Positions 17,151 through 26,350 of a stretch of DNA of 64,000 nt are shown in pieces (within the stretch, counting starts at the first letter, position 1; each line of letters begins with the position of its first letter). The DNA lies in NCBI GenBank assembly GCA_016707445.1, contig JADJHR010000008.1, positions 1 through 64,000 on the forward strand. The letters are read 5' to 3'. Made by a program: the position numbers and the translations under genes. This DNA is from Rubrivivax sp. Lineage in GTDB: Bacteria > Pseudomonadota > Gammaproteobacteria > Burkholderiales > Burkholderiaceae_C. The notes beneath the pieces are model-generated. The model had not been told where the DNA came from, made no database searches, and worked only from the letters and a program-made list of their open reading frames with translations.

Positions 17151-18536
17151 TCAGCCCTCCACCTGTTGCCGAATGGCAAGGCGGTTTATCAGGTCATACA
17201 ACGTTGGCCGGCTAACGCCTAGCATTTCTGCCGTGCGTGCCATATTGCCCGAGGCACGCGCAAGGGCCGCCAGCACCACTTGGCGCTCGGCGGTTTCTCG
17301 CGCTTGACGCAGATCCAGCGACAATTCACCAGGAAAATCACTCGTTGCCGCAGACGAAGCAGCCACCAAGCCAAGGTCTTCCGAACTCACCCTGCTGCCC
17401 TCGGCCATGATCACTGCACGTTTCATCGAGTTGAGCAGCTGCCGGACATTACCAGGCCAATCATTGCTTTCGACGGCCGTCATGGCCTCATCGCTAAATG
17501 TTAGGGAGCGGCGCTGTTCAACCGAGAAACGCCGCAAGAAGGTTTGCGCCAGCAGCAGTGCATCGCCCTGCCGTTCACGCAATGCCGGAATGTTGACAAC
17601 GATCTCTGCCAGCCGATAGTAGAGGTCCTCTCTGAACCGCTGCTGCTTGATGAGTTCCGGCAGATCCTGGTGCGTGGCGCACACCACCCGCACATCTACG
17701 GCAATCTCCTGCCGCCCCCCAATGCGCTCGATCTTTCGTTCCTGCAGAAAGCGCAGCAGCTTGGCCTGCAGCGGGTGCGGCAGGTCGCCGATCTCGTCGA
17801 GCATCAGCGTGCCGCCGTTGGCGGTCTCGATCTTGCCTACGGTGGTCTTCGCAGCCCCGGTGAAGGCGCCCTTCTCGTAGCCAAACAGTTCGCTTTCAAG
17901 CAGGGCCTCGGGGATGGCCGCGCAGTTGATGGCGACGAACTTACCGCTGCGTTTGGATGCCTGGTGCAGGCCCTGGGCCAGCACCTCCTTGCCGGTACCG
18001 CTTTCACCCAGCAGCATCACGGTGGCGTCGCTGCTGGCCACACGCTCGATGACGCGGCAGATGCGCAGCATCTCGGGGTCGCGCGTGATCAGCCCGGCCA
18101 GCGTGCCGCTGGGCTGCAGGGCTTGCAGGCGCCGGTTCTCGCTTTGCAACTCGAACAGCCTGTAGGCGCGGTCGATGGTCAGGGCCAGCAACTCGGGCTC
18201 GAAGGGTTTCGCAAAAAAATCGTAGGCCCCCATGCCGACAGCACGCAGCGCGTTGGCGCGGTCGTTCTGGCCGGTCAGCACGATCACCTTGGCGTCGGCG
18301 TCAAGCTCCAGCAGCTGGCCCAGCAGACGAAACCCTTCTTCGGTACCGTCGGGGTCTGGCGGCAGCCCCAGGTCCATGGTGACGACGGCAGGCCGATGGC
18401 GCCGAAATGCCACCAGGGCCGATTCGCGGTCACTGGCAGTCACGCACTCGAATCGATCGAGCGACCACTTGATCTGCTTTTGCAGCCCCAGATCGTCTTC
18501 GACGATCAGCAGCGGCGGATTGACGGCGCTGCTCAT
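17151..18536 (-). CDS. prsR: PEP-CTERM-box response regulator, sigma-54 activator PrsR
   Basis: 461 residues in three domains: receiver (VTMDLGLPP, phospho-acceptor Asp55; Lys in FFAKPF), AAA+ (Walker A GESGTGKE; GAFTGA at 223-228, the loop that contacts sigma-54), and a C-terminal Fis-type helix-turn-helix (GNMARTAEMLGVSRPTLYDL). The family TIGR02915 is found with exosortase loci and activates PEP-CTERM genes. Its ATG overlaps the prsK stop by 4 nt, so kinase and regulator are translated together. The sigma-54 promoter at 13796-13811 is an obvious candidate target within this window. Confidence 0.93.
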   Translation of the reverse strand: MSSAVNPPLLIVEDDLGLQKQIKWSLDRFECVTASDRESALVAFRRHRPAVVTMDLGLPPDPDGTEEGFRLLGQLLELDADAKVIVLTGQNDRANALRAVGMGAYDFFAKPFEPELLALTIDRAYRLFELQSENRRLQALQPSGTLAGLITRDPEMLRICRVIERVASSDATVMLLGESGTGKEVLAQGLHQASKRSGKFVAINCAAIPEALLESELFGYEKGAFTGAAKTTVGKIETANGGTLMLDEIGDLPHPLQAKLLRFLQERKIERIGGRQEIAVDVRVVCATHQDLPELIKQQRFREDLYYRLAEIVVNIPALRERQGDALLLAQTFLRRFSVEQRRSLTFSDEAMTAVESNDWPGNVRQLLNSMKRAVIMAEGSRVSSEDLGLVAASSAATSDFPGELSLDLRQARETAERQVVLAALARASGNMARTAEMLGVSRPTLYDLINRLAIRQQVEG

Positions 18537-20710
18537 GGCGTGGCCTGGGCTTGCAGATCCGAACCACGTTGGACATCGAGCAAAGGCAAGAGAACCGACA
18601 TGACGGTGCCCTGCCCGGGCGCGCTGCGAACGTCGATCGTCCCACCCAGCTCGTGGATGTATTGCGCGCTCTCGTAGCTGCCGATGCCCATGCCGCTGCG
18701 CTTGGTGCTGCTGAATGGCTTGAACAGCCGGGTGCGAACAAACTCTTCGCTCATGCCATGCCCTGTGTCGCCCACTTCCACCCTGACCTGCCCGCTGTGA
18801 CGATCAATCTTCAACCATACCCTGCCATCAGGGGGGGTGGCGTCCAGTGCGTTCTGCACAAGGTGCCCTAGTACACGTTCGAGACGTTCTTCATGACCGC
18901 GTGTGGCCAGCGGCCCATCGATGATCATCTCGAGCTGGCGGCCGGCCGTCTGCACCATCTTCTCGAGTTTGCCCGCGACAGACCTCAATTCCACGCCCCG
19001 GGCCCCGTCAGGCGGTACCGCCCCTTCGCGCAGTTGCAGTACCAGACGCCGCATCTTGTCGAGCGAGCTCTCGACCGTCAGCAGCATGTCTTCCTGGAAC
19101 TCGGGGTTGTCGCGCAGACGCTTGGCGTTCTTCAGCATCAGTGACAGCTGGGTCACGATGTTCTTCAGGTCATGGACGACGAAGGCCGACATGCGGTTGA
19201 AGGCGTCGAACTTCTTCGATTCGAGCAGGGCTTCGGTGGCCTGCATCTGCGCGAGGTAGCCCGCCGCCTGTCGGCTGGCCGTCTTCACCAGGTCTCGGGT
19301 CTCCCAATCGAGATCGACTGGGGTTCGCGGATGGGCCAGCACCACCCAGCCCAGCAGGTCGGCGCCAACCGGCAGGGGGATCACGGCCCAGGCCTTGTCG
19401 CTGGCGCGCAGCCAGTCCGGCAAGATCAGAGGGTCGTAAAGTGACGCCGTTCGGCGGTATTCGTCGATGTCGATCAGCCATGTGCGTTCGCGCAGGAAGC
19501 TGGCGAGCGACGAGTCAGCCGTGACGGTTTGAACGGCCGCAGGTTGGTTCCAGGATGCCGACTGCACATAGTCGGCATCGCCCGAGACACGCGTCCACAG
19601 GCTGCCGGCCGGGCACTCAAGGATGTTGGCCAGCGCCCGTACGACCAGTTCTCCCATCTGCTGCGGGCTGGAATTGGAGGCCAGCGTCGCCGTGAAGGCA
19701 AGCCATTCTTCGCGGTAGTCGTAGCGGTAGCGGAAGAAGTGCTTGCCGATGAAGACCCGCACCCTGGCGCGCAAGGATGCCGTCAGCACCAGCACCAGCA
19801 GCGTGACACCGCCGGCAAATGCCAGGCCGAGTTGCAGCGCGCGCCCCCAGTCGCCTCCGAAATATCGGACGTAGTAGCCGACAGCCGCCAAGAACAGCAG
19901 ATAGACCCCCGCCAGCAGCAGCGCGGCCGAATAGAAGACGGCACGCCGTGAGAACTGGATTCGGCTCGACCAGTCGCGGGTGCGCCGAACCGCGATCAGC
20001 AGGAAGGGCACCAGGATCAGGTGCGCCAGGGGCCGGATGGCCTGGGCATCGGGATCAACGCGCCCGAGCAGCGCGGCCTCGGCATAAAGGTAGACATCGA
20101 ACGCAAACAGGCTGGCCAAGCCCAGGCACAGTGGCTTGGCCGACCACCTAGAGTCATGCGACAGGTTGCGAAAGAGCTGTTCGACCAGCACCAGGCCCAG
20201 CACCGGCAGCGCCAGCGCCAGCAGGGGCGCAAGTCGCGCTGCCGCTGGGCTCTGAGTGTCGGATACCACCCGAAACGCCAGTTCGACTGCACTCGCGCCC
20301 ACCAGGCCCACCGCGACCCAGGTCAACGATGTCGCGATGCCCGGTGAGCCTGCAACCGGCGGCTGGTCCGCTTCGGGCAAGTCGCCGGGTGGGTCTGATG
20401 GCGGACGGTCGGCAACAGCTGCCGGCGCAACGCGCATCAAGGCCGTCAGCAGGGCCAACCACAACCCATAGCGCATAAGGTCCAGCGCCGCTGCGACCTG
20501 GCTCGGCGCGATGTAGATCGATGCGTCGGCAAAGGCGACCGAAAAACCCCAGAAGGCGCTGGCCAGCGCTGCCGCCAGCAACAGCTTTTGCGCCATCGCG
20601 GTTTCGCGCCGCAGCTGGCCCAGCCGGATCAGATAGCCAAACAGCAGCGCGTAACCGAGCCCGGCCGACAGTCCGGTAAAAAGCACAAGGCTGAGCTGCC
20701 GCTCAAACAT
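18533..20710 (-). CDS. prsK: XrtA/PEP-CTERM system histidine kinase PrsK
   Basis: 725 residues. The N-terminal half has a series of membrane helices (about residues 5-315) including LFTGLSAGLGYALLFGYLI. A GAF-like domain follows (about 340-490), then an H-box MSAFVVHDLKNIVTQ (His near 513) and a HATPase_c domain with N-box (HLVQNALDATPP), G1 (GDTGHGMSEEF) and G2 (GMGIGSYESAQYI). This matches TIGR02916, the partner kinase of PrsR. The signal it senses is not known. It is followed by prsR and prsT on the same strand. It lies about 70 nt after the sugar transferase gene and could be part of the same transcript. Confidence 0.93.
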   Translation of the reverse strand: MFERQLSLVLFTGLSAGLGYALLFGYLIRLGQLRRETAMAQKLLLAAALASAFWGFSVAFADASIYIAPSQVAAALDLMRYGLWLALLTALMRVAPAAVADRPPSDPPGDLPEADQPPVAGSPGIATSLTWVAVGLVGASAVELAFRVVSDTQSPAAARLAPLLALALPVLGLVLVEQLFRNLSHDSRWSAKPLCLGLASLFAFDVYLYAEAALLGRVDPDAQAIRPLAHLILVPFLLIAVRRTRDWSSRIQFSRRAVFYSAALLLAGVYLLFLAAVGYYVRYFGGDWGRALQLGLAFAGGVTLLVLVLTASLRARVRVFIGKHFFRYRYDYREEWLAFTATLASNSSPQQMGELVVRALANILECPAGSLWTRVSGDADYVQSASWNQPAAVQTVTADSSLASFLRERTWLIDIDEYRRTASLYDPLILPDWLRASDKAWAVIPLPVGADLLGWVVLAHPRTPVDLDWETRDLVKTASRQAAGYLAQMQATEALLESKKFDAFNRMSAFVVHDLKNIVTQLSLMLKNAKRLRDNPEFQEDMLLTVESSLDKMRRLVLQLREGAVPPDGARGVELRSVAGKLEKMVQTAGRQLEMIIDGPLATRGHEERLERVLGHLVQNALDATPPDGRVWLKIDRHSGQVRVEVGDTGHGMSEEFVRTRLFKPFSSTKRSGMGIGSYESAQYIHELGGTIDVRSAPGQGTVMSVLLPLLDVQRGSDLQAQATP

Positions 20711-20779
20711 GAAGACACCTGCACCCGGCGCACATCGGGCTGGGGATGGACGCAGATTCTAGGTGTGCAGCTTGCGCAG

Positions 20780-22186
20780 CTATCGGGCGCCTTTGGCCGT
20801 CAGCACCACGAAGACTGTCTCGAACAGGATGACGACGTCAAGAAACAGCGAGTGGTTCTTGACGTAGTACAGGTCGAACTGCAGCTTTTCCTGTGAGTCC
20901 TCGATCGTCGAACCATACTGGTAGCGCACCTGGGCCCAACCGGTGACGCCGGGTTTGACACTGTGGCGCGCGGCAAAGTACGGGATCTGGGCCGTCAACT
21001 GCTCGACGAAGAAGGGGCGCTCGGGCCGCGGGCCGACCAGGCTCATCTCGCCCTTGAGCACGTTGAAGAGCTGCGGCAGCTCGTCGATGCGCAGCTTGCG
21101 GATGACGGCGCCCACGCGGGTCACCCGGCTGTCGTTGGCCGCGGCCCAGACCGGCTGGCCGTCCTTCTCGGCGTCGGTGCCCATGCTGCGGAACTTGTTG
21201 ACGAAGAAGGTCTTGCTGTTCTGACCGACGCGCTCTTGTCGGTAGAGCAAGGGGCCGCGACTTTCGAGCTTGATCAGGACCGCGGTGATCAGCATCACCG
21301 GCAAAGCCACGACGATCAGCAGCAGGGCGCAGAACACGTCGAAGATGCGCTTGATCCAGGTGCGCGCAAAGCCCTGGTTGAACCCGCTGCCGAAGATCAG
21401 CCAACCTGCATTCACATAGTCGATGCGGATCTGGCCCAGGGTCTTTTCGAAGTGGGTTGCAATGTCATAGACCTTGATGCCGCTGAGTTTGCAGTCCAGC
21501 AATTGCCGCAACGGCATGCTGCCCGAACGCCGCTCGGTCAGCGCCACCACGATTTCGTCGACCTGCAGGCGTCGGGCGGTTTCGGTCAGGGTCTGCCCGC
21601 CGGTCGACAGCAGTTCGTCGGCACCGACCGACACGCTCGTCTCGTTCGGGCCTGACACATAGCCGACGATGTGGGCGTTGGGGTCGGAAGTCTTCAGCGT
21701 GGCGCCGACGATCTGCGCTGCCGGCCCCGCGCCAAAGACCAGGATGCGGGTTCGCGACAAAGGGTCGGCGCCCCACAAGGTGACGTACAGCCGCCTGAGC
21801 ACGACCGCACTGGCGCCGAACATGGCCGCGTACTTGATTGCCTCGCGGTAGGCCAGACCTTGGGGAAGAAGGCCAAAGGCGATGTAGGTAAGCGGCAAGA
21901 CGATCAACAGCGCCACTGCCGCCCGCGAGAAGGCCTGAAACAACGTGAACTGGTTGTTGCGCTGGTAGAAGCCCGACGCGGTGTTGACGACGAACAAGCC
22001 TGCCGCCACCGACAGCATCGGCCCACCCGCCTGCGGCATGAACTGGTCGATTCCGTCGGCGAAAGCCAGGAAGACCGCGAACGTGGACAACAACAGAAAT
22101 GACAGGTCGAACGCAGCCTTCCGCAGCATCTGGCGGCTGAAGTAGTGGCTGAGGATTCGCGTCATTCGCTGTTCCTGTGCTTTCAA
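20780..22186 (-). CDS. EpsB-type sugar transferase, XrtA/PEP-CTERM associated (initiating glycosyltransferase)
   Basis: 468 residues. It has four N-terminal membrane helices (about residues 15-130), a CoA-binding-like middle region (ILVFGAGPAAQIVGATLKTS) and a C-terminal bacterial sugar transferase domain (KRIFDVFCALLLIVVALPVM; KFRSMGTDAEKDGQPVWAAA; LRIDELPQLFNVLKGEMSLVGPRPE with the DE and PRPE motifs). The enzyme places the first sugar phosphate on undecaprenyl phosphate to start repeat-unit synthesis at the inner membrane. The domain order fits TIGR03013/TIGR03025 proteins of exosortase EPS loci. Which sugar is transferred cannot be read from sequence. Start ATG at 22186. Confidence 0.9.
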   Translation of the reverse strand: MKAQEQRMTRILSHYFSRQMLRKAAFDLSFLLLSTFAVFLAFADGIDQFMPQAGGPMLSVAAGLFVVNTASGFYQRNNQFTLFQAFSRAAVALLIVLPLTYIAFGLLPQGLAYREAIKYAAMFGASAVVLRRLYVTLWGADPLSRTRILVFGAGPAAQIVGATLKTSDPNAHIVGYVSGPNETSVSVGADELLSTGGQTLTETARRLQVDEIVVALTERRSGSMPLRQLLDCKLSGIKVYDIATHFEKTLGQIRIDYVNAGWLIFGSGFNQGFARTWIKRIFDVFCALLLIVVALPVMLITAVLIKLESRGPLLYRQERVGQNSKTFFVNKFRSMGTDAEKDGQPVWAAANDSRVTRVGAVIRKLRIDELPQLFNVLKGEMSLVGPRPERPFFVEQLTAQIPYFAARHSVKPGVTGWAQVRYQYGSTIEDSQEKLQFDLYYVKNHSLFLDVVILFETVFVVLTAKGAR

Positions 22187-22569
22187 TATGCTTTCCGGGA
22201 CGGATCACCGGTGTTGGCGGGCCCAGCAGGTTGGCGTGCCCTAAGATTTGCGAATGCCGGCAGCGCATGGCTCGACGGCGACTTCCTGGCGAAGTGAGAG
22301 CACTTTAAAGACCCGGCCTTGGCAGCAACAACCCCCGGCTCGGGGGGTTGCCAGCCAGAAGCTGGGCAAGACTTCTCGAGAACTTCCTTCTTGACCTTCA
22401 TGGACGTGACGCTCTCCGACTGCCCCGGCATCAAATCGAATGATTGCAGCGCGCAAGGCCATGTGCACAACACGTTCCGGTAGTCATGCACGGCTGCGCC
22501 GGCAACGTCTGACACTGCGGCGGCCGGCTGCACCCGCAGACTGACGTGAACGACGAAGGGACTTAGAAC
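22187..22569. promoter_or_regulatory. Divergent intergenic region, sugar transferase / trypsin-like protein
   Basis: No supported gene. It contains a strong hairpin at 22329-22350 (arms CAACCCCC / GGGGGTTG, 6-nt loop) without a T-run. It should hold the promoters for the minus-strand EPS block (22186) and the plus-strand protease (22570); I found no confident -35/-10 or sigma-54 match. Confidence 0.4.
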
Positions 22570-23340
22570 ATGACGGCAACCCGGCGAACGGTGTTGGGGC
22601 TCGGGCTGACGGCCACCTGCTCGTGGCTGACGGCAAACCCCTTGTCAGACCTGATCGATGCGGCCAAGCCTTCAGTTTGCGCGGTGGGCAGCTTCAACGC
22701 CCTGGACAGCCCGCGCTTTCGGTTCCGGGGGACGGGCTTCTTTGTCGGCGACGGGTCCATCGTCGCAACCTGCTGGCATGTGCTGCCAGACATGACGGCC
22801 GACACCAGGCCGGGAATTTCCAGGCTGGCCATCCAGATTGCGGGACCCGATGGTGAGCTTGGGGTGCGCGAGGCGGAGCTGTTGTCCAGCGATCGACAGC
22901 ATGATCTGGCACTGCTGCGCCTCAAAGACGGGCCTGGCCCACCCGTTCGGCTGGCGCCCGCTGGAACGGCGCGCGAAGGGGCCGACGTTGCGCTGATCGG
23001 TTTTCCGATCGGCGGTGTGCTGGGGTTCAAGCCGGTCACCCATCGCGGCATCATCGCGTCGATCGTCGCCAGTGCGCTGCCGGCGCTGGCTGCCCGGCAG
23101 CTGAACGAGGGCTCGGTGACGCGTCTGCGCGAGGGCAGCTTCGAATTGCTGCAGCTCGATGCGACAGCCTATCCCGGCAACAGCGGTGGACCGCTTTTCG
23201 ACGTGGCCACGCAGCAAGTGGTCGGCATCGTCAACATGGTGCTGATCAAGGGCAATCGGGAGTCGGCGCTGAGCCAGCCGACCGGAATCACTTATGCCGT
23301 GCCCGTTCGCTACCTGCTGGAGTTGCTGGCGCGGTCGTGA
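22570..23340 (+). CDS. Trypsin-like serine protease (S1C/DegP-like catalytic domain), no PDZ domain
   Basis: 256 residues. The chymotrypsin-fold triad is visible: His in VATCWHVLPD, Asp in RQHDLALLRL, Ser in YPGNSGGPLFD. No PDZ domain follows, unlike DegP/DegS, so it is a minimal protease. The N-terminus ATRRTVLGLGLTATC holds a twin-arginine and a hydrophobic stretch, so export is likely (Tat- or Sec-type); CSWLT could be mistaken for a lipobox but lacks the usual LxGC context. It is the only plus-strand gene in the 12-58 kb stretch apart from the PIN gene. A role in maturing EPS- or PEP-CTERM-associated proteins is speculative. Confidence 0.85.
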   Translation: MTATRRTVLGLGLTATCSWLTANPLSDLIDAAKPSVCAVGSFNALDSPRFRFRGTGFFVGDGSIVATCWHVLPDMTADTRPGISRLAIQIAGPDGELGVREAELLSSDRQHDLALLRLKDGPGPPVRLAPAGTAREGADVALIGFPIGGVLGFKPVTHRGIIASIVASALPALAARQLNEGSVTRLREGSFELLQLDATAYPGNSGGPLFDVATQQVVGIVNMVLIKGNRESALSQPTGITYAVPVRYLLELLARS

Positions 23341-23361
23341 GCGCCTGCGTGCTCGGTGATT

Positions 23362-24375
23362 TCAGTTTGCAATGCGGTAGTAACTGCGGTACCAGGCGAC
23401 GAAGTTGCGAATGCCGACCGCGATGGGGGTGGCCGGCGAGAAACCTGTCCAGTCGGTCAAGGCCTGAACATCGGCGTAGGTCGCAGGCACGTCGCCGTCT
23501 TGCAGCGGCAGCAGGTTCATCTCGGCCTTGTGTCCCAGCGCGCTCTCGATATGGCCGATGAACTCGAGCAGGGGCACTGGCTGGTGATTGCCGATGTTGA
23601 AGAGGCGATAGGGCGCTGAGCCTGTCGCCGGGTCAGGCTTGGCGGCGTCATAGGCGGGGTCTGGCGTGGCAACCCGATCGATCACGCGAATCACCCCTTC
23701 GGCGATGTCGTCGACGTAAGTGAAGTCGCGCTGCATGCGCCCATGATTGAAGACGTCGATGGGCCGCCCTTCGAGGATGGCCCGGGTGAACAAGAACAGT
23801 GCCATGTCCGGCCGACCCCAAGGCCCGTAGACCGTGAAGAAGCGCAGGCCGGTCGTCGGCAGGCCGTACAGGTGGCTGTACGTGTGCGCCATCAGCTCGT
23901 TGGCCTTCTTGGTCGCGGCATACATGCTGACCGGATGGTCGACGCTGTCATGCACGGAGAAGGGCATGTGGGTGTTGCCGCCATAGACCGATGAGCTCGA
24001 GGCGTAGACCAGGTGCTGCACGCCGCCATGCCGGCAGCCTTCGAGCACGTTCATGAAGCCGACAACGTTGCTGTCGACGTAGGCGTGGGGGTTTTGCAGC
24101 GAATAGCGAACGCCAGCCTGTGCCGCAAGGTGGATGACGCGTTCGAATCGTTCTGCGGCAAACAGCGCTTCCATGACCGGCCGGTCGGCAACGTCGATCT
24201 GAACGAAACGAAACTGACCATGCGCCTGCAGTCGGGCCAGGCGATCGCGCTTGAGTTGCACGTCGTAGTAATCGTTCAGGTTGTCCAGTCCGACAACTTC
24301 GTCGCCGCGCTCGAGCAAGCGCAAGGCGGTGGTCATGCCGATGAATCCGGCGGCTCCGGTGACAAGGATCTTCAT
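23362..24375 (-). CDS. UDP-glucuronate 4-epimerase family NAD-dependent epimerase
   Basis: 337-residue extended short-chain dehydrogenase. The Rossmann motif is TGAAGFIGM, the catalytic region is SSSVYGGNTHMPFS with YAATKKANE (YxxxK), and RFFTVYGPWGRPDMA is diagnostic of the capsule-type UDP-glucuronate epimerases. It would interconvert UDP-GlcA and UDP-GalA, supplying a uronic acid for the exopolysaccharide. The gene ends convergently with the protease gene, 21 nt apart. Related UDP-sugar epimerases cannot be excluded. Confidence 0.88.
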   Translation of the reverse strand: MKILVTGAAGFIGMTTALRLLERGDEVVGLDNLNDYYDVQLKRDRLARLQAHGQFRFVQIDVADRPVMEALFAAERFERVIHLAAQAGVRYSLQNPHAYVDSNVVGFMNVLEGCRHGGVQHLVYASSSSVYGGNTHMPFSVHDSVDHPVSMYAATKKANELMAHTYSHLYGLPTTGLRFFTVYGPWGRPDMALFLFTRAILEGRPIDVFNHGRMQRDFTYVDDIAEGVIRVIDRVATPDPAYDAAKPDPATGSAPYRLFNIGNHQPVPLLEFIGHIESALGHKAEMNLLPLQDGDVPATYADVQALTDWTGFSPATPIAVGIRNFVAWYRSYYRIAN

Positions 24376-24501
24376 TCGACGATGTGTGGTTGGTGGTGGC
24401 CGCTTGCAGTCAAGCTCGCGCGGCAGTCTATCCGCAGCCCATTGAGGGAGGGCGGCACTTTCGGACAGAACCGTCGGCCCTATCGTACGAACCCAAAACG
24501 T

Positions 24502-24530
24502 GCAAAGGCCCTCACGAGGAGGGCCTTTGC
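24502..24530 (-). terminator. Rho-independent terminator after tRNA-fMet
   Basis: Perfect 12-bp stem (GCAAAGGCCCTC / GAGGGCCTTTGC), 5-nt loop, then ACGTTTT on the minus strand, starting 6 nt from the tRNA 3' end. Confidence 0.85.
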
Positions 24531-24535
24531 TAGAT

Positions 24536-24612
<77 letters not shown>

Positions 24613-24624
24613 ACTGAGCTTTGA

Positions 24625-24653
24625 ATTATAGAAGCTTATCGCCCGTGCAGGAA
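24625..24653 (-). promoter_or_regulatory. Sigma-70 promoter for tRNA-fMet
   Basis: Exact TATAAT at 24630-24625 with TTCCTG 17 nt upstream. Initiation would fall only a few bases before the mature tRNA start. Confidence 0.6.
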
Positions 24654-24678
24654 GCACTTGCTGCGATAGCCTTCTGAA

Positions 24679-25074
24679 TCACTCGGCCTGATCGGCGTCG
24701 TCAGTGGCCACCGCGTCGGGCCGGTCCACCAGTTCGACGAAAGCCATCGGTGCGTTGTCGCCGAGGCGGAAACCCATCTTGAGAATGCGCGTATAGCCCC
24801 CCGGGCGCGCCTTGTAGCGAGGGCCCAGCTCGTTGAACAGCTTGCTGACGACGTCACGATCGCGCGTACGGTCGAAAGCCAGACGTCGATTGGCCAGCGT
24901 CGGCTCTTTACCCAACGTGATCAGGGGTTCGACGACGCGACGCAGTTCCTTGGCCTTGGGCACGGTGGTCTTGATGGCCTCGTGCTGAATCAGCGAATTG
25001 CACATGTTGCGCAGCATCGCCAATCGATGGGAGCTGGTGCGATTGAGCTTTCGAAGCCCGTGACGGTGACGCAT
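24679..25074 (-). CDS. rplQ: 50S ribosomal protein L17
   Basis: 131 residues, MRHRHGLRKLNRTSSHRLAM through the conserved IKTTVPKAKELRRVVEPLIT, which contacts 23S rRNA near the tunnel exit. The C-terminus (LVDRPDAVATDDADQAE) is a short acidic tail. Last gene of the alpha-type operon, 140 nt after rpoA. Confidence 0.97.
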   Translation of the reverse strand: MRHRHGLRKLNRTSSHRLAMLRNMCNSLIQHEAIKTTVPKAKELRRVVEPLITLGKEPTLANRRLAFDRTRDRDVVSKLFNELGPRYKARPGGYTRILKMGFRLGDNAPMAFVELVDRPDAVATDDADQAE

Positions 25075-25214
25075 GGTGAATTCCTTTCGTTATGAAGCTT
25101 CGGCCGTGTCAGGTACCGAAGCGGGTCGAAGCACGTGCCAGCGCACTGTCCTTCGCCAACCGACAAACTCGGCGCACAGTCTCTGCCGGGTCTCGGGATT
25201 ATTGGAACCGATGC

Positions 25215-26201
25215 CTAGCGCTTGTCCAGCCCTTGCGGTGGCCAGTTTTCTAGCCTGGCCCCCAGTGTCAGGCCGCGCGAGGCCAGCACTTCCTTGATTT
25301 CGTTGAGCGACTTGCGGCCCAGGTTCGGGGTCTTCAGCAGCTCAGTCTCGGTGCGCTGGATCAGGTCACCGATGTAGTAGATGTTCTCGGCCTTCAGACA
25401 GTTGGCCGAGCGGACCGTGAGTTCAAGTTCGTCCACCGGACGCAGCAGAATCGGATCGAAATTCGGCGTGCGGGCAGGCTGCGCCTCGAACATCTCATGC
25501 GGGTTGACCTCGAGCTGGGCAAAGATGGCCAGTTGCTCGACCAGGATGCGGGCCGATTGGCGGATGGCTTCTTCCGGCGGGATCGCGCCGTTGGTCTCGA
25601 TCTCCATCACCAGCTTGTCGAGGTCGGTGCGCTGCTCGACGCGGGCGTTCTCGACCGCGTAGCTGACGCGGCGCACCGGCGAGAACGAGGCGTCGAGCAC
25701 GATGCGGCCGATCGACTTGGTCGGCTCGTCGCCGAATCGGCGCATGTTGCCGGGCACGTAGCCGCGGCCCTTTTCGACCTTGATCTGCATGTCGAGCTTG
25801 CCACCGTGCGCCAGGTGGGCGATGACATGCTCGGGATTGATGATCTCGACGTCGTGCGGGGTCTGGATGTCGGCAGCCGTGACCGCGCCTTCGCCTTCCT
25901 TGCGCAGCACCAGCGTGACTTCGTCACGGTTGTGCAGACGGAACACCACGCCCTTGAGGTTGAGCATGATGTGAACGACGTCTTCCTGCACGCCGTCGAT
26001 GGCCGAGTACTCGTGCAAGACGCCGGCAATGGTGACCTCGGTTGGCGCATAGCCCACCATCGAAGACAAGAGAACCCGGCGCAGGGCGTTGCCCAGGGTG
26101 TGTCCATAACCGCGCTCGAAGGGCTCGAGGATGGCCTTGGCACGATGGCCGCCGAGCGGCTCGACCTGGATGGCCTTGGGCTTGAGGAGTGTGGTCTGCA
26201 T
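25215..26201 (-). CDS. rpoA: RNA polymerase alpha subunit
   Basis: 328 residues. The N-terminal dimerisation domain begins MQTTLLKPKAIQVEPLGG with the assembly motif ERGYGHTLGNALRRVLLSSM. The C-terminal DNA- and activator-binding domain is VRSANCLKAENIYYIGDLIQ to GRKSLNEIKEVLASRG. It is intact, unlike rpoB and rpoC here. It sits between rpsD and rplQ as in other proteobacteria; S4 may repress the unit by translational feedback. Confidence 0.98.
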   Translation of the reverse strand: MQTTLLKPKAIQVEPLGGHRAKAILEPFERGYGHTLGNALRRVLLSSMVGYAPTEVTIAGVLHEYSAIDGVQEDVVHIMLNLKGVVFRLHNRDEVTLVLRKEGEGAVTAADIQTPHDVEIINPEHVIAHLAHGGKLDMQIKVEKGRGYVPGNMRRFGDEPTKSIGRIVLDASFSPVRRVSYAVENARVEQRTDLDKLVMEIETNGAIPPEEAIRQSARILVEQLAIFAQLEVNPHEMFEAQPARTPNFDPILLRPVDELELTVRSANCLKAENIYYIGDLIQRTETELLKTPNLGRKSLNEIKEVLASRGLTLGARLENWPPQGLDKR

Positions 26202-26350
26202 TGAGTATGTGTTCCTGTCAATACCCTCGGCTCGTTACACCGATAAGGCTGATGGACCGTGCCGGGCGGTGCGCTTGCTCGCTGCGCGCCCGACGAACGC
26301 AACGAGTCCGTTCGAGATGCGGCTGGCGCATGGCCGGGCCGCTTGACCGA

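Noticed and set aside
22183..22533. 116-codon minus-strand frame between sugar transferase and protease
   Set aside because: No ribosome site, unlike any family I know, overlaps the sugar transferase start; likely chance.
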